DNA of 64,000 nucleotides from Paenibacillus sp. JNUCC-31 (GCF_014844075.1 NZ_CP062165.1:2976001-3040000); one strand, 5' to 3'. Positions 43,173 through 52,678 are shown, numbered from the stretch's first letter. Notes: generated from the sequence alone by a model not told the origin. Translations and numbers: made by a program.

Positions 43173-44116
43173 TGTTCAGCCCGTCCTTTCGCTGAAATCC
43201 GTGGGTCCATAACGAGCTGCACCAGATCAACGAGCAGATTGCATACGATGAAAAGGCAGGCCGCCAGGAAGACATAACATTGTATTACAGGGATATCCCG
43301 GTTAAATATCGCATCGACAAAATATCGTCCGAAACCCGGCCAGGAAAACACCTGCTCCACAATAATGGTGCCTGTGAGCAGCTTGCCCATACTCATCCCC
43401 ATCCCCGTAATGAGGGGTGATATAGCGATCTTCAGGACATGCTTGAGCATAATAACTCGTTCGCGAATCCCGCGTGTTCTCGCGTACTGTACATACGTCT
43501 CCCGCAATTGCTCCAGTACACTGGAACGCAATAATCGGGTGTAGATCGCAATAAGAATCAAGGAGAGTGTAATCGTAGGCAGAACCAGATTCTCCCACGA
43601 TCCACGTCCTTCCACAGGCAGCCAATCCAGCTTCACCGAGAAAAAGAAGATCAACAGATAACCGAGCCAGAATTGCGGAATAGATGCTCCAAAGTAGGAA
43701 ATCGCCCGGCTGACCATGTCAATCCAGCTATTCTTGTACACCGCCGCCAGTATTCCCAAAGGAATGCTCACCAAAGCCGATAACAACATACTCCAGAAGG
43801 CCAGTTCAGCCGTAGCCGGAAGCCTTAATTTCACTTCATCCCATACGGGTTTATTGGTGAGATACGAGGTGCCGAAGTCAAGCTTGGCAATCTTCTGAAT
43901 CGTATGCCCATATTGGGTTAACAAAGGCTGATCCAGACCGAACTCATGCCGCTTTTGCGCAAGCAGCTCCGGTGTTGGATAGATATGAGCGGCCGTCAGA
44001 TAAGCCTCGGCCGGATCAACCGGAGAGATATGAATAAGTGCAAAGGTAACGAGTGTAGCGATAAAAACGATAGGAATGATCGCGATCATTCGTTTACCAA
44101 TATAACCGATCACCAA
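43169..44116 (-). CDS. nikB: Nickel/metallophore ABC importer permease NikB
   Basis: A 315-residue permease of the DppB/NikB family, six helices, with the docking loop YARTRGIRERVIMLKHVLK and the segment TGTIIVEQVFSWPGFGRYFV in the C-terminal part. The start is 33 bases after the nikA stop. Sequence alone would also allow an oligopeptide permease; the NikA-like binding protein and ATPase motifs decide for nickel or a metal-chelate. Confidence 0.86.
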   Translation of the reverse strand: MVIGYIGKRMIAIIPIVFIATLVTFALIHISPVDPAEAYLTAAHIYPTPELLAQKRHEFGLDQPLLTQYGHTIQKIAKLDFGTSYLTNKPVWDEVKLRLPATAELAFWSMLLSALVSIPLGILAAVYKNSWIDMVSRAISYFGASIPQFWLGYLLIFFFSVKLDWLPVEGRGSWENLVLPTITLSLILIAIYTRLLRSSVLEQLRETYVQYARTRGIRERVIMLKHVLKIAISPLITGMGMSMGKLLTGTIIVEQVFSWPGFGRYFVDAIFNRDIPVIQCYVFLAACLFIVCNLLVDLVQLVMDPRISAKGRAEH

Positions 44117-44149
44117 ACGTTCCTCCCTTTTATCAAGCTACATGGATCA

Positions 44150-45784
44150 TTATTGATTGCTCAATTCAATTCCCACAAACGGATTTTCATCACGGTTCGC
44201 CGGGAAAATAAAGTTGGAGATTTTCTTCTGATATACAGCTGTTTTCTTAATATAAGAGATTGGTACGATCGCCGATTGCTCCTGAAGTGTTTTCAGGATA
44301 GAGCCATATAACTCCTGGCGTTTCGTCTCGTCTGTGGATGACAGTGCTGCATGAACCTGATCGTCCAGTTCCTTTTTCATCGGCAACGCACTCAAGGTCT
44401 CGGAAATCCCGAATCCAGGGCTCGCTACAACGTTAATGAAGGAATGTGGATCATACGGAGCACCATAGTTGTACCAGAAATACAGGTCGAAATCATTGGC
44501 TTTCAAACGTTTGATCTGAACCGTCAGTTCCAGCCCAGTGAGGTTTACTTTAACCCCAAGCTCGCTCCATTCTGCCTGAATGGTCTCAGCCATCGCTTTC
44601 TGAATCGGGTCCGTTTTGTCAAAAATCATCTCAAAATCAAGCTGCTGACCGTCTTTTTCACGAACCGTACCACCGGCCGGAAGCTTCCAGCCCGCTTCAT
44701 CCAGTAAAGCTTTGGATTTCTCCACGTCATACGTGATCGGTTCCAAGTCTACATTGGTGTACGGATAGTTTTTGGACAATACGGTATCGGCCGGTTCTTC
44801 CAATCCGGAAGTCACGCCTTCCACCATCGCCTTTTTGTTAAACCCTTGCTGAAGCGCCATCCGTACTCTGACATCGGACAGCTTTGGATTGGAAGAGTTC
44901 AGCAGCAAGCTGCGAGTACCCACCGGATCAGACAATTGGGTCACATATTTATCATTGTCACGCAGCTCTTGGAACGCATCCAGACTGATCATACCTTCAC
45001 CATAGATCAGGTCGAGATCGCCTTTTTCAAAAGCAAGAACACGGGTTTCACCGTCAGGAATGATTTTGACCGTAATCTGATCTACCTTTGGTGCTGTTCC
45101 CCAATAATTCGGGTTGCGTTTGAAAACAGCATATTCGTCCTGCTTGTAATCCGCCAGCATCCACGGGCCTGTTCCAACTGGCTCTTTGATGCCTTGGGAA
45201 GTATCTCCGTCATCCGGGAATCCGGCTTCACCCAGGAAGCGGAACGGACGGACCACAGACAAGTCCTGAAGAACCGGATAATACGGCTCTGTGAGTGTCA
45301 ATCGGAAAGTCTGGTCGTCCACAACCTCCGTCTTGTCGAGCACGCCTACAATGCCCAGCCAGCTATGTGTATCTTTATTTTTCATTACAGCATCAAAATT
45401 CTTTTTCACAATTTCAGCATTAAAGGGCGTACCATCTGAGAATTTCACACCTTGGCGAAGCTTGAATGTATATACTTTGCCGTCATCGGAGATGGTCCAT
45501 GATTCTGCCAGCGCAGGTTCCAGTTTTCCGTCCTTCTGGTAACTGATCAGTGGTTCATAGAGCATGGATTGGGCAAATAATTGCGAAGGATTGTACGTAT
45601 GCGGATTCATTGTACCGATATCACGTGGCCATGACATCGTAATCGACTTCGTAGATGTTTGATTCGAAGCAGCAGATGAGGATTCATCTCCACTTCCTGT
45701 ATTGCTGCAACCCACAATAACGAATAGCAACAAGAGCATAGTTGCCAGCGTAAGGGCCGAAGATTTGCGATGTTGTACAGACAT
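44150..45784 (-). CDS. nikA: Nickel-binding lipoprotein NikA-like
   Basis: A 544-residue solute-binding protein family 5 member with a lipobox (LFVIVGCSNTG), thus a membrane-anchored lipoprotein. Similarity to E. coli NikA is clear in TMSWPRDIGTMNPHTYNPSQ, FAQSMLYEPLISYQKDGKL, and GAPYDPHSF. Of the NikA ligand pocket, Trp (in HSWLG) and Arg (in RPFRF) are retained, Tyr of APYDPH is kept, but Trp398 is Tyr here and the region of His416 (after PYDPH) has no His. So the exact chelate may differ from that of E. coli. The start at 45784 has AAAGGGG upstream; the longer frame to 45838 has no site and overlaps the Fur box. Confidence 0.85.
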   Translation of the reverse strand: MSVQHRKSSALTLATMLLLLFVIVGCSNTGSGDESSSAASNQTSTKSITMSWPRDIGTMNPHTYNPSQLFAQSMLYEPLISYQKDGKLEPALAESWTISDDGKVYTFKLRQGVKFSDGTPFNAEIVKKNFDAVMKNKDTHSWLGIVGVLDKTEVVDDQTFRLTLTEPYYPVLQDLSVVRPFRFLGEAGFPDDGDTSQGIKEPVGTGPWMLADYKQDEYAVFKRNPNYWGTAPKVDQITVKIIPDGETRVLAFEKGDLDLIYGEGMISLDAFQELRDNDKYVTQLSDPVGTRSLLLNSSNPKLSDVRVRMALQQGFNKKAMVEGVTSGLEEPADTVLSKNYPYTNVDLEPITYDVEKSKALLDEAGWKLPAGGTVREKDGQQLDFEMIFDKTDPIQKAMAETIQAEWSELGVKVNLTGLELTVQIKRLKANDFDLYFWYNYGAPYDPHSFINVVASPGFGISETLSALPMKKELDDQVHAALSSTDETKRQELYGSILKTLQEQSAIVPISYIKKTAVYQKKISNFIFPANRDENPFVGIELSNQ

Positions 45785-45812
45785 GGATGTAGAACCCCTT
45801 TTCTCTATTTTA

Positions 45813-45869
45813 TGATAATGATTATCATATTCATCCATTAAGAATAGGCAGGAGCCCTCCTTTTGTCAA
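45813..45869 (-). promoter_or_regulatory. Promoter and Fur box of the nik operon
   Basis: On the minus strand TTGACA (45869-45864) and TATTCT (45846-45841) are 17 bases apart. Downstream, at 45827-45813, TGATAATGATTATCA matches the 15-bp Fur consensus (TGATAATnATTATCA) at every fixed position. It differs from the PerR (TTATAATnATTATAA) and Zur forms. It would cover about +7 to +21, consistent with repression. Iron-dependent control of this importer is inferred. Confidence 0.85.
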
Positions 45870-46004
45870 CATAATTCGACATTGTATGTATTGTTATTAA
45901 AATAGCCAAAAAAGCCCTACCTACGGGAGGAAGAGCCACTTGACCTGAAATGCCTACATATACACGATACTGCATATCCGCCTCTTTCTAGAGATTAGTA
46001 TGAT

Positions 46005-46967
46005 CTAAAGGTCCAAAAACGCCTGTAACGTTCGATCAGATAAACCCGGAATGTACTCATGTCCGTACTCGTGATAGACCACCAACTCTTTTTCCGAATT
46101 AATCCGGTTGTACGTTGCAAACTGGGTGGATGGCGGGCAGATTGTGTCCGCAAGCCCGGTAACAAACATAACCTTGGCCTGAATCCGGTCAGCCAGATTG
46201 GAGATATCGATGTATCCCAGCTTGTTGAAGATGGCATTCTCCCGCTCATGATTCGGATCAAATAACCGGAAGTAATACACCAGTTCCTCATAGGCAGAGG
46301 TTGAGGCCCCTAATTCCCAGGCATGTCTGTAATCTGATAAAAAAGGATATACCGGCACCGCCAACTTCACGCGCGGTTCAAGTGAAGCACACGCCGTGGC
46401 TAATGCCCCACCCTGTGAACAGCCATATACGCCCACCCGCTCTGGATCCACGTGTGGCATGGACATCAGGATGCGTACCGTCTGCACCGTATCGAGGAAG
46501 ACGTTGCGGAAATAAAGCTTGTCAGGGTTGGGATCATCGATACCCCGAATAATATGCCCGCGAATCGTCGTGCCCTGGACTTGCAGATTATCTTCAGAGG
46601 GGCCACCCTGCCCGCGGCAATCCATAGCCAGTACCGTAATACCATGGGCTGCATAGGCAATCTTGTCAAACCAGTCGCCGCTATCACCGGAATATCCATG
46701 AAACATCGCCATGGCTGGACCCTTCGCATCGGCCTTACTTGCTTTGGGCCGAACCAGCTTGCCATGTACGCGGGCACCGCCTACCCCTGTGAAGTAGAGG
46801 TGGAAGCACTCGGCGAGCGGCGATGTGAAGGCCGCGGGTACTAATTCATATTCGAGCGATTGTGCATCAAGTTCCGCGAGCGCACGGCTCCAATAAGCAT
46901 CGAAATCATCCGGTTTCGGACTGCTTCCGTTGTATTCTTTTAACTGTTCCAAAGGCATATCGCCCAT
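46005..46967 (-). CDS. CE7 acetyl xylan esterase / cephalosporin C deacetylase
   Basis: A 320-residue alpha/beta hydrolase of carbohydrate esterase family 7, which removes acetyl groups from acetylated oligosaccharides. The three family motifs are present: RGQ in DCRGQGG, the nucleophile Ser in GCSQGG, and HE in EYGHEYIP, with the Asp in FVTGLADTICPP. No signal peptide is seen, so it acts in the cytoplasm on imported oligomers. The start at 46967 has AGGAGTGA upstream; a longer frame to 47036 would include it. It lies next to the GH113 gene and fits the mannan locus, since softwood or konjac mannans are acetylated. Confidence 0.9.
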   Translation of the reverse strand: MGDMPLEQLKEYNGSSPKPDDFDAYWSRALAELDAQSLEYELVPAAFTSPLAECFHLYFTGVGGARVHGKLVRPKASKADAKGPAMAMFHGYSGDSGDWFDKIAYAAHGITVLAMDCRGQGGPSEDNLQVQGTTIRGHIIRGIDDPNPDKLYFRNVFLDTVQTVRILMSMPHVDPERVGVYGCSQGGALATACASLEPRVKLAVPVYPFLSDYRHAWELGASTSAYEELVYYFRLFDPNHERENAIFNKLGYIDISNLADRIQAKVMFVTGLADTICPPSTQFATYNRINSEKELVVYHEYGHEYIPGLSDRTLQAFLDL

Positions 46968-47050
46968 AAGACTCACTCCTGTCTGTACGTTCACGGGACA
47001 CTCCGCTACATGCGCCATGTTCAACTCAAATATCATAAATACATAAAAAA

Positions 47051-47098
47051 GAGACGCATATGAGGATATCCCTGAGAATTCGTCTTCACATACGTCTC
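47051..47098 (-). terminator. Terminator after the GH113 gene
   Basis: GAGACG-TATG and CATA-CGTCTC form a stem; the minus strand continues with six T. It lies 67 bases after the GH113 stop. Confidence 0.7.
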
Positions 47099-47164
47099 AT
47101 TGCCTGTCACTCCACCTGTATCCATTGGTCATACAATGCCTGGCTTCAAGCAGTCCAGGGCAGT

Positions 47165-48112
47165 TTAAGCCTTCACGGCAACTCCTTCATAGAACCGGCG
47201 GATGACCTTCTCTGCTGGTTTGCCGTAAACCCCGTAACCGTCATCGGTCAGAGCATCGCTATCCTGGTACAGGTGCGCGCTCCAGTCCCACAGACCAAAG
47301 CCCCGTACCCATTCACGCTGGCTGGCATGCCGAAACATGGCCTCATAGAACCGCTCCTGTTCCTCCGCGCTAACTTCACCTTCAAGTCCCCAATCGTTTG
47401 GCACCTGTGCGGAACCGCTGCGGCTCGGACAGCCCGCTTCTGCAAAGAAAAAAGGTTTGCCGTATGGCGCGATCTCTTGCTCAATGCGATCCAGCTGCGC
47501 TTCCCAATCGCCGATGGGATAGTATCCGCTCGACGAGATGACGTCCACGGCATCCCACCATTTCACATGGCCTTCCTGATACTTGTCGGTGTTATACGAT
47601 ACGAGTCCGGAGTACACTTCACGAACAGCAGTGATAACCTCGCGCCACTCCTGATCCCGACGTTCGGACTGCACCATCTCACAGCCTGCGATGAACATCT
47701 CGCATTTTTCGCGCTCTGCAATCTCTGCATAGTGCTTCTGATACGCCGTATAACTGCGGAACCAGTCCTTCCATTTCGGTTCACACGGTACATCGATATC
47801 AAAAAAGTTAATGTGTGCACGCCATGTGCCATCGGTGCAGTTGACGGTTGGTTTCAAAATGACACGCAACCCGAGCGTGCGGGCATAACGCATCATGTCT
47901 ACCAATTCATCGTCTTCCACCATATGTTTACCCTGATACTTGACCTCTACAGCCTGCGGATGATCCTGTTGTGCCGCCAGTGCAAAAATGACATGCGAAC
48001 TGCCTGTGCGTTCAGCCATCAGGCGCAAAGATTCTTTTGCTTCCGGCTTGCGGAAGTCTCCCCTTCGGCTCATCCAGCCAAATGTAAATCCCTTGATGTA
48101 CTCCATATGCAT
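47165..48112 (-). CDS. GH113 beta-mannanase-like glycoside hydrolase
   Basis: A 315-residue (beta/alpha)8 glycosidase, best placed in GH113, whose members are endo/exo beta-1,4-mannanases. Notable motifs are YIKGFTFGWMSRRGDF at the N-terminus, LGLRVILKPTVNC with GTWRAHINF, FIAGCEMVQSERRDQEW (acid/base Glu candidate) and FFFAEAGCPSRSGSAQ (nucleophile Glu candidate). There is no signal peptide, so it trims manno-oligosaccharides in the cytoplasm. It is followed upstream by GH130 on the same strand across a 235-base gap, which has a hairpin (near 48217-48247) but no gene. Family assignment is by motif memory, not alignment. Confidence 0.72.
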   Translation of the reverse strand: MHMEYIKGFTFGWMSRRGDFRKPEAKESLRLMAERTGSSHVIFALAAQQDHPQAVEVKYQGKHMVEDDELVDMMRYARTLGLRVILKPTVNCTDGTWRAHINFFDIDVPCEPKWKDWFRSYTAYQKHYAEIAEREKCEMFIAGCEMVQSERRDQEWREVITAVREVYSGLVSYNTDKYQEGHVKWWDAVDVISSSGYYPIGDWEAQLDRIEQEIAPYGKPFFFAEAGCPSRSGSAQVPNDWGLEGEVSAEEQERFYEAMFRHASQREWVRGFGLWDWSAHLYQDSDALTDDGYGVYGKPAEKVIRRFYEGVAVKA

Positions 48113-48346
48113 TGCGCTGTAGAGCCCCTTTCATGTTCAACATATTTCTAAAATGAACAGACGATCTTTCCACTCGTCACTTCGATTGCAGGACCATCTT
48201 CCGATCGCCGTTATCCCCAGATTTTTTTGAATCCCTTATGAAGGGAAAATCCGAGGATAAATGCGAACACTTCGTTTCTTCAGATCGGTTCTGCGCTCTC
48301 CGTTATTGTGTAAATTTCAGCTTTATTTAAAATTGTTTCACTTCAA

Positions 48347-49384
48347 TCACAACTTGCCTTCCTCACGGTCTCCGGCAATGACTTCGTCGGTCTGGATCAC
48401 ATAGTTCACGATCTCCTCAGCGGTGGTATAAGCCACTCCCACGTAGGTGTCGGCTGCGCCATAATAGATGGCGATTCGTCCTGTCTCCGCATCATGCAAT
48501 GTGGCGCACGGGAAGATAACATTGTCCACAAAGCCTTGCTCCTCGTACCATTTTTCCGGTGTCAGTACAAAGTTGGAGGAACGATATTTCACTTTCGATG
48601 GCTCATCCAGATCCAGAATGACCGCACCCATGCTGTATACAAAACCGTTGCACGTACCCGTTACGCCGTGGTAGAACATCAGCCATCCTTCGGACGTTTC
48701 AATCGGAGCAGGACCGCCGCCAATTTTGACCGATTGCCACCAACCTTGGCCGCCTTTGCTCATGACATGACGATGTTTGCCCCAATATACAAGGTCTGGA
48801 CTTTCACTCAGGAAGATGTCCCCGAACGGTGTATGTCCACTGTCGCTTGGTCTCGACAACATCACATAGTTGTCATTGATTTTGCGCGGGAACAATACGC
48901 CATTGCGGTTGAACGGCAGCATTGGATTTTCCAGACGTACAAACGTTTTGAAATCATCCGTTTTGGCCAGGCCGAGGGCAGCGCCATAGAAATCCGTACA
49001 CCAGATGATGTAATAGGTGTCCTCCACTTTGACCAGACGCGGGTCGTACGCATAGTTCGGCATGAAGGGATCGCCTTTCTCATCCACAAAGGCAATGCGT
49101 TCCTCTTCAATTGTCCATGAAAGTCCATCTTCACTGGAACCCATATGCAGATGCGGGCGGCCATTAATCGTTTCGGCGCGAAATACACCAATGAATTTCC
49201 CTTCATATGGAACAACGGCACTGTTGAAAATGCGGGCAACGCCCTTCACCGGGTTACGCGGAACGACCGGATTCGCCGAATGTCTCCATACCGGTGCATC
49301 CAAGCCCTCCGGTTTGTCCTCCCAAGGCATGTTTGGCAAAGCATCCCCAACAATGTGTACGTTTTTCGTTTCAGCAACTGTCAT
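48347..49384 (-). CDS. GH130 mannooligosaccharide phosphorylase (subfamily 2-like)
   Basis: A 345-residue five-bladed beta-propeller phosphorylase, releasing alpha-mannose-1-phosphate from the non-reducing end of beta-1,4-manno-oligosaccharides. GH130 features are IFNSAVVPYEGKFIGVFRAE, YAYDPRLVKVEDTYYI (catalytic Asp) and WQSVKIGGGPAPIETSEGW. It is shorter than the second GH130 in this locus, as expected for RaMP2-type enzymes. AAAGGAG precedes the ATG. It lies directly after the transporter genes in the operon starting at 52623; the 23-base gap to the permease shows co-transcription. Confidence 0.85.
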   Translation of the reverse strand: MTVAETKNVHIVGDALPNMPWEDKPEGLDAPVWRHSANPVVPRNPVKGVARIFNSAVVPYEGKFIGVFRAETINGRPHLHMGSSEDGLSWTIEEERIAFVDEKGDPFMPNYAYDPRLVKVEDTYYIIWCTDFYGAALGLAKTDDFKTFVRLENPMLPFNRNGVLFPRKINDNYVMLSRPSDSGHTPFGDIFLSESPDLVYWGKHRHVMSKGGQGWWQSVKIGGGPAPIETSEGWLMFYHGVTGTCNGFVYSMGAVILDLDEPSKVKYRSSNFVLTPEKWYEEQGFVDNVIFPCATLHDAETGRIAIYYGAADTYVGVAYTTAEEIVNYVIQTDEVIAGDREEGKL

Positions 49385-49407
49385 TTTTCATTTCTCCTTT
49401 CGTTTTT

Positions 49408-50247
49408 TTATTTAACAGATCCTTGCGCGAAGCCATTGTAGATGTACTTCTGTAGCAGCAGGAAGACGATCATCGTTGGAATAATGGCGATCATGATCCC
49501 CGCGCTGATGACTTCCCACTGTGATCCGAATGGCCCCTTGAATTTGAACAGAGCGGTGGATATGACCTGAAGATCGGTCTTCGGCATATACAGGAACGGC
49601 GTGTAGAAATCGTTATAGATGTTGACCCCCTTCACGATAATGACCGTAACAATCGCCGGTTTCAGCAGGGGCAGAATGATTCGCCAGTAGATGGTGAAAT
49701 ACGATGCGCCGTCCAGCATGGCGGATTCATCAAGCGCGCTGGAGATGGAGCCCAGGAATTGCAGGAAAATGTATACCGCAATGATATCTGTACCCAGATA
49801 CATCACGATGGCTGCCCAGCGTGTATTGAACAGGTCGAGGGCATTGATGATCTGGAAGGTGGCGACTTGTGTCGTTACGCTTGGGATCAGGGTAGCCAGC
49901 AGGAATGCTGCGACCATGATCTTCTTGCCTTTGAATTTGAATCGATCCAGAACATACGCGATCATGGAGCCTGTTAACGTGGCGCCCACAATGGAGATGA
50001 TCAGAATAATAATCGTATTTTTGAAACCGACCAGCATGTTTCCATCCACAAAAGCCTTGGTATAGTTCGCAAAGTTCAGCCAGTTGGCTGGTGGCGCAAG
50101 CGGACTGCTGGTCGCGTATTCAGCATTGGTTTTGAGCGATGCAAACAGCACCACAACGATGGGTACAAGCGCAATGAACGCTGCAAGAATGAGTGAAGCA
50201 TATTTGAATATGCTCGCAAGGGTGTATTTGAGTTGGTGCACGTTCAT
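49408..50247 (-). CDS. CUT1 manno-oligosaccharide ABC permease (MalG type)
   Basis: A 279-residue permease with six helices, EAA loop at LDESAMLDGASYFTIYWRIIL and C-terminus YIYNGFAQGSVK. It overlaps the upstream permease by four bases. Substrate inferred from context as mannan oligosaccharides. No ATPase gene is linked. Confidence 0.9.
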   Translation of the reverse strand: MNVHQLKYTLASIFKYASLILAAFIALVPIVVVLFASLKTNAEYATSSPLAPPANWLNFANYTKAFVDGNMLVGFKNTIIILIISIVGATLTGSMIAYVLDRFKFKGKKIMVAAFLLATLIPSVTTQVATFQIINALDLFNTRWAAIVMYLGTDIIAVYIFLQFLGSISSALDESAMLDGASYFTIYWRIILPLLKPAIVTVIIVKGVNIYNDFYTPFLYMPKTDLQVISTALFKFKGPFGSQWEVISAGIMIAIIPTMIVFLLLQKYIYNGFAQGSVK

Positions 50248-51131
50248 TCCTCCCCTTTCATGGTGACACGCTGAACGAGCGTAACGAGAATGACGATAAA
50301 CAGCAGCACAACCGCCATTGCCGATGCCAATCCCAGCTTGCCGTACTTAAATGCCAAGTGAACGGTCTGGATCACAAAGGTCTCACTGCCGTTGGAACCA
50401 TCGGTCATAATGTATGGAATATCGAACGCACTGATTGCGCCGCTAATCGCCAAAATCAGATTGAGTTGCAGGATGCGTGTAATGCTCGGCAGGATGATAT
50501 GGCGGAACTGCTGCCAACGATTGGCCCCGTCAATGTCCGACGCTTCATAGACATCCTTTTGAATGGAAGAGATCGCACCCAGAAAGATGATGAAGTTGAA
50601 ACCCATGTATCTCCATACGGATGCCCCTGCGAGCGACACGTTAATAATGTTCGGATTCCCAAGCCAGAGCTGGGTGTACTGCCCAAGCCCCACGGCCTGC
50701 ATAAGTGTATCGAGAGTACCGTCCGGTTTGAAGAAAAAGAGGAAGATAAATCCGATGGCTACACCATTAAGCAGATAAGGGAAGAACAATATGCCTTTGA
50801 AAAAGTTTTTGCCTCGAATTTTAAAACTCAGTATGGTTGCAAAGTAGAGGGCCAGGCCCATTTGCAGGAAAGTAGCAACAAAGTAGTACAAACTGACAAT
50901 AAAGACTTTAAAATATTCAGGGTCACTGAATATCCGCGTGTAGTTCTCAAATCCGACATAGTCGAACCTTTTGCTGTATCCGTTCCAATCGGTGAAGCTG
51001 TATTTGAACATGTTAATGACAGGTAAATAAGCAAACGTGAACAGCAGTGCCAGCGGAATGATCGAGAAGGCACAGATGATAAATATGCGCTGCGCTGAGT
51101 AACCCCAATTCGAAATCTTCAAGTATTTCAT
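50244..51131 (-). CDS. CUT1 manno-oligosaccharide ABC permease (MalF type)
   Basis: A 295-residue permease with six helices, EAA loop at YEASDIDGANRWQQFRHIIL and the segment SAFDIPYIMTDGSNGSETFV. The ATG at 51131 has GGAGGTG eight bases before it and is preferred over the GTG at 51140. A 180-base gap separates it from the binding protein, partly G/C-rich and with no gene. Confidence 0.88.
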   Translation of the reverse strand: MKYLKISNWGYSAQRIFIICAFSIIPLALLFTFAYLPVINMFKYSFTDWNGYSKRFDYVGFENYTRIFSDPEYFKVFIVSLYYFVATFLQMGLALYFATILSFKIRGKNFFKGILFFPYLLNGVAIGFIFLFFFKPDGTLDTLMQAVGLGQYTQLWLGNPNIINVSLAGASVWRYMGFNFIIFLGAISSIQKDVYEASDIDGANRWQQFRHIILPSITRILQLNLILAISGAISAFDIPYIMTDGSNGSETFVIQTVHLAFKYGKLGLASAMAVVLLFIVILVTLVQRVTMKGEE

Positions 51132-51309
51132 GCTCTCCACACCTCCAAGCGGTTCTGCCGCTTTGTATCAGAAAACTCTATTTAACCAATTTGCAAAATA
51201 ACCGCGGGGTGGGGCATCTGAACGATCCACTTTCCGACACCCAGCTAGTTAACCTTAGCCATGTGCTCCCCGCAGTACATCTGCTGTGCAATGCACTCGC
51301 CTTATCTAA

Positions 51310-52623
51310 TTATTTCGCAAGTTCTGCACGTGCTTTTACCCATTTGTCATTCAGGTCCTTCATGATGTCGTCATACGATTCGCTGCGGTTACCGATGCCT
51401 GCTTCGATAATGCGTTTCTTAAAGTCAGGCTGCCAGAGGCCGATCTCGCCTTCGTTGTCGATTTTGTCAACGAGACCTTCCTGTCCTTCTTTGGCAGGAG
51501 TCAATGTGGAGAATGTAACGTCTTTGTATTGATCCAAGATCGGTGGCAATTCTGCATTTTTGTCTGCGCTCATACCTCCACCTTGCTCAACCGCATAGTT
51601 TGATTTCGCAAGGAACCAGTCAATCCACGCTTTTGCAGCAGGTTTGTTCTCACTGTTCACGTTCATGCCGATGTTATAGTCTGCAGCGAGTGGAACGACT
51701 ACATCACTTGCATTGGTAGGGAATGGCAAGAATCCGATATTATCCGGTGTATCCGTCAAGCCTTGAATTTGCGTAATCGCCCATGATCCAAGAGCCATCG
51801 TTGCAATTTTGCCGTTCGCAAGGTCAGCCTTGGAGCTTTCCCAGTCGGTTGTGGTTGGATCTTTCTCGATCAGGCCATTTTTGGCAGCGTCATAAAGCAC
51901 TTTGTACAATTCATAGTGCGGCTTGCCAGCCACAAAGTTCTCATCTGTGTTCGGTTGATCAATGTTAACGTAGTCCACGCTGCCTGCAACCGTCGGCAGA
52001 TCCGCTTCCCACTGCGTCAAAGCCCAACCGGAGGCATAGTTGGTGTACAGTGGAATTGCCTCCGTATTGTCTTTCACCAGTTGGAGCGCAGCCTGGAATT
52101 GCTCAGGTGTTTTTGGCACTTCCGTAATGCCAGCGTCCTTGAATACCTGTTTGTTATAGATAATTCCGGAGAACGTGATGACCGTAGGGATACCATAAAC
52201 TTGGCCGTCTACCATGCGTTCTTCAATCCCTGTGTACTTGTCTTTCAACTCATCATACGTACCCAGCGGTTCGAAAAAGTCCGGGATGTCGGCAATGGGT
52301 ACGCTGGTAGGGATCATCAGCACATCCCCGTAATCTTTGGTGCTCATACGGATTTTCACTTGTCCTTCGTAGTCGGCCAGTGCCTGGAAGTTTACTTTTA
52401 CATCAGGGTATTCCTTATTGAACTCCGCAGCGTAATCTTTGAATACGGTATCAACTATATCCGTCCGTTGAGTTAGAACAGTAATTTCACCCTTGATATC
52501 CGCCGGGTCCGTGCTAATCTCCTCTCCTGCTTGTGAAGAGCCACCTCCGGAAGAGCAAGCTGCGAGCAGAGAAGTAATGAGCAGCAGGGTAAGCAGAAGC
52601 ATCCAACCTTTGTTTTTTCTCAA
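51310..52623 (-). CDS. Manno-oligosaccharide-binding lipoprotein of ABC importer
   Basis: A 437-residue solute-binding family 1 lipoprotein with the lipobox SLLAACSSGG. Typical segments are YGDVLMIPTSVPIADIPDFF, VYGIPTVITFSGIIYNKQVF and TMALGSWAITQIQGL. It heads the left-going mannan operon (binding protein, two permeases, GH130, GH113, probably CE7), just behind the operator-controlled promoter. It is highly expressed by the look of its promoter (TTGACA, 17, TAAAAT). Confidence 0.9.
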   Translation of the reverse strand: MRKNKGWMLLLTLLLITSLLAACSSGGGSSQAGEEISTDPADIKGEITVLTQRTDIVDTVFKDYAAEFNKEYPDVKVNFQALADYEGQVKIRMSTKDYGDVLMIPTSVPIADIPDFFEPLGTYDELKDKYTGIEERMVDGQVYGIPTVITFSGIIYNKQVFKDAGITEVPKTPEQFQAALQLVKDNTEAIPLYTNYASGWALTQWEADLPTVAGSVDYVNIDQPNTDENFVAGKPHYELYKVLYDAAKNGLIEKDPTTTDWESSKADLANGKIATMALGSWAITQIQGLTDTPDNIGFLPFPTNASDVVVPLAADYNIGMNVNSENKPAAKAWIDWFLAKSNYAVEQGGGMSADKNAELPPILDQYKDVTFSTLTPAKEGQEGLVDKIDNEGEIGLWQPDFKKRIIEAGIGNRSESYDDIMKDLNDKWVKARAELAK

Positions 52624-52650
52624 TTGATTCGACCCCTTTTCTAAGTTAAT

Positions 52651-52665
52651 TTAAGTTATCGTTAA
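52651..52665 (-). promoter_or_regulatory. LacI-type operator of the left-going mannan operon
   Basis: TTAAGTTATCGTTAA here is the exact reverse complement of 52794-52808. It lies just downstream of the predicted start site of the left-going promoter, where repressor binding would block transcription. It is the likely binding site of the LacI protein encoded at 55399. Confidence 0.75.
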
Positions 52666-52678
52666 GGTTACAAAATGA

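Noticed and set aside
40538..45784. Oligopeptide (Opp/Dpp) transporter as identity of the five-gene operon
   Set aside because: The binding protein shows long stretches like NikA (WP-x-x-x-G-x-x-NPH, FAQSM-x-YEPL, GAPYDPH), and the ATPases have NikD/NikE-like motif variants. The metal role remains an inference for the substrate itself.
47060..48151. 363-codon plus-strand open frame opposite the GH113 gene
   Set aside because: Antisense shadow: residues are rich in Cys/His/Ile without domain, while the minus strand shows glycosidase motifs and a proper terminator follows it.
48217..48247. Hairpin between GH130 and GH113 genes as a strong terminator
   Set aside because: The inner CCCTT/AAGGG stem is short and the T tract is on the wrong side for a minus-strand stop. 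It may be a processing site; it is mentioned only with the GH113 gene.
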